Positions 35,853 through 42,001 of a stretch of 64,000 nt of DNA are shown here, piece by piece; positions within the stretch are counted from its first letter, which is position 1, and each line of letters starts with the position of its first letter. The position numbers and the translations under genes are program-made. Location: positions 34,189 to 98,188 of the forward strand of contig CAMVIT010000004.1 in NCBI GenBank assembly GCA_947167635.1, written 5' to 3'. This DNA comes from F23-D06 sp947167635 (GTDB taxonomy: Bacteria; Bacteroidota; Bacteroidia; Bacteroidales; WCHB1-69). Below the pieces are notes generated by a model. It was not told the origin of the DNA. It was given only the letters and a program-made list of their open reading frames with translations, and ran no database searches.

Positions 35853-36036
35853 GGGAGGTTCCGCCGGCGACAGCCGGCGGAATGGTGCGCGTCACCGCGA
35901 AAAAAAGATAATGGGCGGCGGCGGGAGCTGATTTACGAATTACACTCCCCAACCGCCGCCGCCCATCTTTTCCTTTCCCTGCGCGTCAGCGTGCAACCAC
36001 CATTCCGCCGCGAACGCAGTGAGCGAGCGGAATCCC
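35853..36036. repeat. nested palindromic element, copy 3
   Basis: About 184 bp. The left arm is itself a perfect 10-bp hairpin (TTCCGCCGGC / GCCGGCGGAA, 35859-35882). The core has a 14-bp inverted repeat ATGGGCGGCGGCGG / CCGCCGCCGCCCAT (35911-35924 and 35953-35966). The right end has CCACCATTCCGCC and GCGGAATCCC. Read in reverse complement it matches copy 1 closely, including GTGCAACCACCATTCCGCCGC. Confidence 0.75.
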
Positions 36037-36117
36037 TGACAAGGTGGTTGGTTGTTTGCGTTTTACGATTTACGATTACCTTGTTCCGAAAAACGTAAAA
36101 CGAAAAACGAACACCGC

Positions 36118-36190
36118 GGTTGGGGGTTGGTAGGAGGTTCCGCCGGCCTTCGCCGCAGGCAGGCCGTCAGGTCTGCCGGTGTTGGTAGGA
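36118..36190. repeat. GC-rich half block shared with 14095-14190
   Basis: Contains GGAGGTTCCGCCGGC, CGCCGCAGGCAGGCCG and GGTGTTGGT, which recur in reverse complement at about 14100-14160. Half of the outer palindrome is present and the other half is missing or diverged. Confidence 0.55.
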
Positions 36191-36317
36191 AATGCGGGCA
36201 CGGAAACCCCATCGCACGCCGTAGGTGTGCGGGGATGGCAGTTGGATTTTGGTGATTGGTGGTTGGATAAATGGACAATGCTGCCATCATCCCAAAGGCT
36301 TCCGGCCTGCGCCCGGA

Positions 36318-37256
36318 TCACCATGCGGTCCCCAATGCGGCGGCACCGAGGATGGCGGCATCGTTTTGGGGCAGTTGCGACAAAAGGACTTGGACTTTCC
36401 CTTTGTAGAGAAAAAGCAAGTTATCCTCGAAATACTTGCGGAGCGGGCGCATCAGCGCCTCGCCCGCACGGGTGGGACCGCCCATGAGGAAGATGGCTTC
36501 CGGCTCTGAGAAGGCCACGGCGTTGGCCAAGGCCAGCCCCAGCCAGCGGGCAGTGGTGTCATACGCCTCCATGGCCACGGGGTCGCCTCGCAGGGCCGAC
36601 TCACCGACAAACCGGCAGGTGAGGCCTTCCGGCTCATTGGCCGTCGGCTGGACTTTTCGGAGAGCTTCGCGGTAGTTTTGGCAGATGCCCCGCGCGGAGG
36701 CATACGTCTCCAAACAGCCGTTGCGCCCGCAACTGCATGCGCGCCCGTCCGGGGAGACGATGGCGTGGCCCAGCTCACCGGCCATGCCATGGCTGCCGTG
36801 CAGCAGCCGGCCCTCCACCACGAGGCCGCTTCCCACGCCCGTGCCTAATGTGAGCATGATGAAATGCTTCATGCCGCGCGCCCCGCCGTACACCATCTCG
36901 CCGACGGCGGCTGCGTTGGCATCGTTGTCCAGGCGCACAGGCACCCCGAACTGTTCCGTCAGGAAATCGCCTAAGGGAATGGGGGTTTTGATGCGCAGGT
37001 TGGCGGTGTCGGCTTCGATGCGAACGGTCTGGTGGTTGCCGTTGGGCGCGCCGATGCCGATGCCCTGTACGGTGGTCAGATGCGTGGCATCCAGCATGCG
37101 CTGGATTTGGCCGGCGATGGCTTCCATGTAGGTCTCTGCCGTGTCGTAACGGTCGGTGGGCAGGTTGTCGCGGCGCACGATGACTCCGTCGTCGCGCACA
37201 ATGCCGATGTCGGTGTTGGTGCCTCCGATGTCAATGCCGATGGAGTAGGTGCTCAT
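36318..37256 (-). CDS. ROK family sugar kinase (glucokinase-like)
   Basis: 312 residues from the ATG at 37254-37256 (MSTYSIGIDIGGTNTDIG); the much longer frame continues through the mltG gene and is rejected. ATP-binding phosphate loop GIDIGGTNTDIG, the substrate region LDNDANAAAVGE, GTGVGSGLVV and the zinc/ROK signature GRACSCGRNGCLETYAS (Cys-x-Cys plus Cys) are all present. Members phosphorylate glucose, N-acetylmannosamine or other hexoses, or act as repressors; there is no helix-turn-helix here, so it is a kinase. Last gene of the minus-strand set that begins with the amidase. Confidence 0.9.
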   Translation of the reverse strand: MSTYSIGIDIGGTNTDIGIVRDDGVIVRRDNLPTDRYDTAETYMEAIAGQIQRMLDATHLTTVQGIGIGAPNGNHQTVRIEADTANLRIKTPIPLGDFLTEQFGVPVRLDNDANAAAVGEMVYGGARGMKHFIMLTLGTGVGSGLVVEGRLLHGSHGMAGELGHAIVSPDGRACSCGRNGCLETYASARGICQNYREALRKVQPTANEPEGLTCRFVGESALRGDPVAMEAYDTTARWLGLALANAVAFSEPEAIFLMGGPTRAGEALMRPLRKYFEDNLLFLYKGKVQVLLSQLPQNDAAILGAAALGTAW

Positions 37257-37269
37257 GAGGTTGCTGAAT

Positions 37270-38292
37270 TTATCGTTTGATGTTTTGGCGATTGAGGGCC
37301 GCACGGTAGCGGGCGGCATTGGCCGCATGTTGCGCGGCACTGGAGGTGAAGTTGTGATAGCCGGAGAGATCCTCCTTGGCGCACATGTACAAGTAGTCAT
37401 GGTGCGTGTAATGCAGCACCGAGTCCATGGTGGACCCCTCGGGAATGCGGATGGGCCCTGGGGGGAGCCCTCTGTATTTGTAGGTGTTGTAGGGTGAGTC
37501 CACCCCGAGGTCGGCGTTGAGGATGCGCTTGCGGGCAAAGTCGCCGAGCGCGAACTTGACGGTCGGGTCGGCCTGCAACAACATGCCTTTGTGCAGTCGG
37601 TTCATATAGAGTCCCGCGATGATGGCCTTCTCGGCAGGACGGTGGTTCTCCTCCTCCACAATGGAGGCTAACGTGGCCACCTCCACAGGCGTCAGCCCGA
37701 TGGCTTTGGCCTGCGCCTTGCGCTGCCGGGTCCAGAATTGCTGGTGGAACTCATGCATCCGCTCCACGAACCCTTCGGCGGTGATGTCATAGAAGAGGTC
37801 GTAGGTGTTGGGGATGAAAAGGGCTGGCAGGGTGTATTTGTCGAATCCCAGACGGCCGATGAACGCGCTGTCGCCAAGACATGCCGCCAACTCTTCAGGG
37901 GTGAAGAAGAAACGGTTGCCCACCTTTTCGACGAATTGGTCGATGGTGCGCACGTTGTTGAAGGAAAACCGCACGGCATAGTGCTGTCCCCGTCGCAGAA
38001 GTCTGACCAGCTCGATGTTGCTGCTGTTGGGCTGGATGGTGTAACGACCCGGCCGTATGGTCTTGAAGCGCATCAGCTGCGCGGTGCGGTCGAAAGTCTT
38101 TTCATTGCGCAGCACATGGTGTGCGCGCAGGGAGTCCTTCATCTGCTCGTAGGTGGCCCCGTGTGGCACGGTGACCTTGACCTCGCCGCCGATGGCGGTG
38201 TTGGGGCCAAACAGGGCGAATGCCGCGTAGGCGGCCGCGACAATGGCAATGCCGAAAAGGAGGAGCAGTAACCTGAGAATCTTCTTTTTCAT
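37270..38292 (-). CDS. mltG: endolytic murein transglycosylase MltG
   Basis: 340 residues with an N-terminal membrane anchor (KKILRLLLLLFGIAIVAAAYAAF), a LysM-like subdomain (VPHGATYEQMKDSL) and the YceG catalytic domain. The catalytic Glu is in ATLASIVEEENHR (about 210-222), and ADPTVKFALGDF, SPYNTYKYRGLPPGPI and the C-terminal YMCAKEDLSGYHNFT are typical. MltG cleaves nascent glycan strands at the membrane surface and sets strand length. It lies 13 bp upstream of the ROK gene. Confidence 0.96.
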   Translation of the reverse strand: MKKKILRLLLLLFGIAIVAAAYAAFALFGPNTAIGGEVKVTVPHGATYEQMKDSLRAHHVLRNEKTFDRTAQLMRFKTIRPGRYTIQPNSSNIELVRLLRRGQHYAVRFSFNNVRTIDQFVEKVGNRFFFTPEELAACLGDSAFIGRLGFDKYTLPALFIPNTYDLFYDITAEGFVERMHEFHQQFWTRQRKAQAKAIGLTPVEVATLASIVEEENHRPAEKAIIAGLYMNRLHKGMLLQADPTVKFALGDFARKRILNADLGVDSPYNTYKYRGLPPGPIRIPEGSTMDSVLHYTHHDYLYMCAKEDLSGYHNFTSSAAQHAANAARYRAALNRQNIKR

Positions 38293-38298
38293 GTTCGG

Positions 38299-39093
38299 TT
38301 AGAAGAGGCGTTTGATGATTCGTAGAGAGTGTGTGTATTTTCCGGAAGGTGCGTGGAAGATGCCGGTGTCGTCCAGGGTGTTGATCTGGACGTGGCCGGA
38401 AGCATGCAGAATCTGTCGGTGGCCGCATACGATGCCCACGTGGATGATCCGTCCCTCCTCGTTGCCGAAGAAGGCGAGGTCGCCGATCCGTGCCTCGTCA
38501 ACGAAGTCAACAGGGGTGCCCAACTCCACTTGCCGGGAGGCGTCTCGGGGCAGGTTGACGCCGATGCTGCGGAAGGCCATCTGGGAGAAGCCGGAGCAGT
38601 CGATGCCGGCGGGGGTGCGTCCGCCCCAAAGGTAGGGCGCGTTGAGGTATTGGAACGCAAAGGCGAGCAGACGGTCTTGCTGTTCGGTGAGCCCCTCGTG
38701 ATGCGGCACCGCGAGTGGCGTTGCAGGCTCCAATTTGAACGTCCTGCCTGCGAGTGAGAATACGCCCTCTTCCGGCTCGGGGAGGCGAGCCCCGATGCAG
38801 AGCAGCGTGGGGATGTGGCTCTGTTGGTCACGGACGAACTGAAAGAGGGTGTCAACAATGCGGTGCGGCTGCGATTGCAGGCTGGCATGTTCCTCGTCGG
38901 AAAGGGGCACGAACTGCTTGCGCTGCAGCCACCCCTCGTAGCCGCAGTCGTCGGTGCGGATTTTGACCCACTCGGGCAGTATTTCCATGACTGTGTATGA
39001 TTCTCCGAAAAGGAGTTGCGACACCATCTCGGCGGTGTGGGAAGGCTCGGCGCGAAGGGCAGCGGCCATCCAAAGGCAAATTCCGTGATTCAT
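38299..39093 (-). CDS. NlpC/P60 family cysteine peptidase with SH3-like domain
   Basis: 264 residues: an N-terminal bacterial SH3-type region (VSQLLFGESYTVMEILPEWVKI) followed by an NlpC/P60 domain with catalytic Cys in GIDCSGFSQMAF (about 169), His in IIHVGIVCG and a third polar residue near ILHASGHVQI. Such enzymes cleave D-Glu-(gamma)-DAP or related bonds in wall peptides. No signal peptide is visible, so it could be cytoplasmic and act on imported muropeptides, like YkfC. It lies 6 bp upstream of mltG. Confidence 0.92.
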   Translation of the reverse strand: MNHGICLWMAAALRAEPSHTAEMVSQLLFGESYTVMEILPEWVKIRTDDCGYEGWLQRKQFVPLSDEEHASLQSQPHRIVDTLFQFVRDQQSHIPTLLCIGARLPEPEEGVFSLAGRTFKLEPATPLAVPHHEGLTEQQDRLLAFAFQYLNAPYLWGGRTPAGIDCSGFSQMAFRSIGVNLPRDASRQVELGTPVDFVDEARIGDLAFFGNEEGRIIHVGIVCGHRQILHASGHVQINTLDDTGIFHAPSGKYTHSLRIIKRLF

Positions 39094-39173
39094 AGGTTAT
39101 GGCAATATAGTTTCAACGCCCGCTGGCGTTTGGTTTCGGATCGCGGGGCGGGCGTTGGGATTTGACAAAAGGT

Positions 39174-39659
39174 TTAGAACGGAAGGTCGTCGGGAGCACC
39201 GTCGTCCGTGAAGGTGTCCTGTGCAGGACCGTATCCGGGCAGGTCGTTGGCGGGTGGCGGTGTGCCGGCGGGCGGCGTGTAGGCCGTGTGCTGCGGCTGC
39301 ACGGCGGCAGGGTTGTACTGCGGCTGTTGCGGTGCCATGCCGGCAGGATTGTAGGCCTGCGGCTGCAAAGGCGCGCCCTCCTGCACATGCTCGATTTTCC
39401 ATGCCTTCACATCAGTGTACCACTTGCCGTTGAACTCCCGCGACTCCAGATCGAAGGAGACCTTCATCTGATCGCCAATGTTGTATTCGTTGAGCTGGTT
39501 TGCACGATCACCCCACAGGTTCGCGCATATCTTGCGGGGAAATTGGTCGTTGGTCTCAATGACGAACTCCTGCTTCTGCCAGGTGGACCCGGTCCTGGCG
39601 CTGGTGCCCGACTGCATTTCGAGCTTTTGTATAAGTCTGCCGGTAATTTCTAAAGACAT
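39174..39659 (-). CDS. DUF3127 protein with SSB-like acidic C-terminal tip
   Basis: 161 residues. The N-terminal 95 residues match DUF3127 (ITGRLIQKLEMQSGTSARTG, WQKQEFVIETND, KVSFDLESREFNGKWYTDVKAW), a small beta-rich fold resembling an OB-fold. A Pro/Gln/Ala-rich linker (about 98-150) follows and the protein ends DDGAPDDLPF. This layout, OB-like domain, flexible linker and acidic tip ending Pro-Phe, is that of single-stranded DNA-binding protein, which uses the tip to recruit repair proteins. The function of DUF3127 is not known to me; an SSB-like role is inference. Confidence 0.82.
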   Translation of the reverse strand: MSLEITGRLIQKLEMQSGTSARTGSTWQKQEFVIETNDQFPRKICANLWGDRANQLNEYNIGDQMKVSFDLESREFNGKWYTDVKAWKIEHVQEGAPLQPQAYNPAGMAPQQPQYNPAAVQPQHTAYTPPAGTPPPANDLPGYGPAQDTFTDDGAPDDLPF

Positions 39660-39691
39660 AGTGTTGTTATAATTTTATTGTAAATATGATA

Positions 39692-40687
39692 TTAGTTGTC
39701 GGTTTTGTCCTTTTTTTTCTGTTTTTTGCCAAAGACAGTCACGTTGATGTAGTTGGACGGGTTGGCTTTGATATCCTGAATGAGCGTGTTGAGGCTTTCA
39801 AGGGTCTGGGTGACATCCTTGTATAGCTGTTCGTTGTTGATGAGCATGCCGGCGGTGCCTTCGCCATTCTCGATTTTGGTGGTCACGGCGTTGAGTTTGG
39901 CAATGGTGCTTTGGGCATCGTTGACTAAGGAACGGATGTTGGCTTTGGCGATCGAGTCGGAAATGTTGTCAAGGTTGTCAACGATGTTGTGGATCTGCGG
40001 AGTGGCGTTGCTGAGCGTGGCGGTCAGCTGTTCCAGTTGGGTGACCACGCGCCCCACTTTGCTCTCATTGGTGGAGAGGATCTGGTCAAGGTGGCGGGTC
40101 GAAGCGTCAAGGTTGGCGAGCGTGCTCTTGATCATGAGGGCGCTGTTGACGGAGTCTTGGGGCTGGAAGGCGCTCTTGAGGGAGAGGCCTATGGTATCGA
40201 CGGAGGCGATGACGCTGGCCAATTGCTCTTTGAGACCGTCGAGGCCGTCAAACATGCCCGGAGCGAGCATGCAGGCCAACGTGTCGTTCTTGTGCGCCAG
40301 GGTGGGGGAGTTGCCCATGACCAACCGGACAATCATGCCGCCCAGCACATCTTTCTGGGCCACCTCGAAATGACTGTCGGAGGGAATGTCTATTTTTTCG
40401 GTGACGAGAATCTCGGCGCAGATGCGCGGCGGATTGGAACTCAACAGCGTGATGTCGTTCACTTTGCCAATGGGATAGCCGTTGAATACGACCGTTGTGC
40501 TCTCGTGCAGGTCCCCGACGTCCTCGAAAACCGCGTAATAGTAGGTTTTTCGATTCAAGACATTAAGTCCTTTGAGAAAGTTGCATCCGAAATAGAAGAT
40601 GACGAGGGCGGCAATGCAGAAGATGCCAACCTTCATGCTCCTGATGTTCTTTTCGGAATATTGTTGGTTGTCTTTGTCGTTGCTCAT
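39692..40687 (-). CDS. MCE/MlaD family protein (lipid transport, periplasmic)
   Basis: 331 residues with one N-terminal membrane segment (VGIFCIAALVIFYFGCNFL), an MCE domain (about 38-115, YYAVFEDVGDLHESTTVVFNGYPIGKVNDI) and a long helical C-terminal part rich in Asn, Ser and Thr (about 130-320), as in MlaD-like proteins that form hexameric rings carrying phospholipids between membranes. The MlaE and MlaF homologues are not in this window. It lies 28 bp downstream of the amidase gene. Confidence 0.9.
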   Translation of the reverse strand: MSNDKDNQQYSEKNIRSMKVGIFCIAALVIFYFGCNFLKGLNVLNRKTYYYAVFEDVGDLHESTTVVFNGYPIGKVNDITLLSSNPPRICAEILVTEKIDIPSDSHFEVAQKDVLGGMIVRLVMGNSPTLAHKNDTLACMLAPGMFDGLDGLKEQLASVIASVDTIGLSLKSAFQPQDSVNSALMIKSTLANLDASTRHLDQILSTNESKVGRVVTQLEQLTATLSNATPQIHNIVDNLDNISDSIAKANIRSLVNDAQSTIAKLNAVTTKIENGEGTAGMLINNEQLYKDVTQTLESLNTLIQDIKANPSNYINVTVFGKKQKKKDKTDN

Positions 40688-40715
40688 CGGCGTATGAAAA
40701 TGAGCGGCAAAGATA

Positions 40716-41927
40716 TTATTTTTTCGTCAATTTCCGTGCCTCGGACACGGATATTTTTTTGTCGCCTTGGAAGGCGATCATGAAGGCGTCCGGATGGGTC
40801 TGCTTGATGCTGTTGAGCAGTTTGTTGGCCTCTTCGTATGTGGTTTCATTCCCGGCGGTATATTTCCACAGTCCGTTTTCCTGATAGTAACCGAGGTCGG
40901 GAATGTTCCAGATGCGTTTGTCGCTGAGTTCAAGCTTGACGGGCGACGCGAGGATCTGCACCTTGAAGCGCACCTCCTCTTCTTTGGCGGGAACGGTTCC
41001 GGTGTTGCTGTTGTTGTCATGGTTCGTCACAATGGGCGGTGTCTGGACGGCGGGCTCGGGTGTGGTGACAGTGGTGTCGATGGCCACGGGCGGGACCGGA
41101 TCCTCGGCAGGCGTGACGGGTGTGCTTCCACTGACGGGCAGGTGTGCGTGCTTGGTGTTGTTGACGACATCCAGATAGTCCACAAAGGCGTTGTAGATGG
41201 AGGCGGCCAGCTTGTCTTGGTTGGCCTGCTGGATGAGGTAGGCCTGGTCTTTCGGGTTGGAAAGGAATCCCATCTCAATCAGGATGCTGGGCATGGCCAC
41301 CTTGTAGAGCACCCAGTAGTTGGCCTGTTTCACACCACGGTTGTTGAGATGCGAGGTGGCCACCAAGTTCTTCTGCACCTTGTCGGCCAAAATGATGGAT
41401 TTGTTGAGGTAGGCGGACGAGTAGAGGGAGAAGACAACGTAGGATTCCGGCGAGTTGGGGTTGAAACCATCGTAGTTGTTCTGGTAGTTTTTTTCCATCA
41501 GGATGGCGGAGTTCTCCTTGCGGGCCACGGCTTGGTTGGCCTCGCTCTTGGACAATCCCATCACGTATGTTTCCACACCGTTGCCGGCGGGATTCTCGGA
41601 GGCGTTGCAGTGGAAGGAGATGAACAGGTCGGCATGGGCGTTGTTGGCAATCTGGGCGCGGCGGTACAACTCCACGAAAACATCGGTCTTGCGGGTGTAG
41701 ATGACCTTCACATCCGGACAGTGCTCCTCGATGAGCTTCCCCACCTTGAGCGCCATGCTCAGGTTCACGGTCTTCTCATTCACCTGGGAACCGATGCAGC
41801 CGGGGTCGTGCGCACCATGGCCGGCGTCGATGACCACCTTGAAAGGACGGGCGTTTTCCTGCCCCCAAGCCGTGCCGCAGATAAAAAATGCCAGGACATA
41901 TAATAAGATTCGAATTTTACAGTTCAT
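40716..41927 (-). CDS. N-acetylmuramoyl-L-alanine amidase (Amidase_3) with SPOR-like C-terminus
   Basis: 403 residues: signal peptide (MNCKIRILLYVLAFFICGTAWGQ), Amidase_3 catalytic domain (about 30-260) with zinc ligands in VVIDAGHGAHDPG (His), a Glu in NEKTVNLSMAL, His in LFISFHCNAS, and the catalytic Glu in ILIEMGFLSN. A Pro/Thr-rich linker follows, then a C-terminal domain (about 320-403, VRFKVQILASPVKL...) with the look of a SPOR domain that binds denuded septal glycan. Such enzymes split daughter cells. First gene of the minus-strand unit that continues to the ROK kinase; divergent from lptD. Confidence 0.94.
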   Translation of the reverse strand: MNCKIRILLYVLAFFICGTAWGQENARPFKVVIDAGHGAHDPGCIGSQVNEKTVNLSMALKVGKLIEEHCPDVKVIYTRKTDVFVELYRRAQIANNAHADLFISFHCNASENPAGNGVETYVMGLSKSEANQAVARKENSAILMEKNYQNNYDGFNPNSPESYVVFSLYSSAYLNKSIILADKVQKNLVATSHLNNRGVKQANYWVLYKVAMPSILIEMGFLSNPKDQAYLIQQANQDKLAASIYNAFVDYLDVVNNTKHAHLPVSGSTPVTPAEDPVPPVAIDTTVTTPEPAVQTPPIVTNHDNNSNTGTVPAKEEEVRFKVQILASPVKLELSDKRIWNIPDLGYYQENGLWKYTAGNETTYEEANKLLNSIKQTHPDAFMIAFQGDKKISVSEARKLTKK

Positions 41928-41945
41928 CGTTTTGAAACTTTTTGA

Positions 41946-41953
41946 TATTTTTG
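41946..41953 (+). promoter_or_regulatory. -7 box (TATTTTTG) for lptD
   Basis: Exact TAnnTTTG match. It lies inside the longest possible lptD frame (from 41942) and so argues that translation starts further downstream. Confidence 0.5.
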
Positions 41954-41969
41954 CCGTTTTTTAAACTTG

Positions 41970-41977
41970 CAAAAATA
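41970..41977 (-). promoter_or_regulatory. -7 box (TATTTTTG) for the amidase unit
   Basis: Exact TAnnTTTG match on the minus strand, 43 bp before the amidase ATG, followed by GCAAGTTT. Only 16 bp separate it from the divergent lptD box, so the two promoters overlap. Confidence 0.55.
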
Positions 41978-42001
41978 AACGTATTATTTGTAGAGGTTAA
42001 G

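Larger units (their letters stand above)
35788..36317. other. 530-bp gap: terminator and GC-rich palindromic repeats, no gene
   Basis: Holds the terminator of the surface-protein gene (35812-35842), the third nested palindromic element (35853-36036), an AT-richer stretch with a short inverted repeat (GTTTTACG / CGTAAAAC, about 36059-36105) and a half block (36118-36190) related to 14095-14190. The rest up to the ROK gene shows nothing I can assign. Confidence 0.65.
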
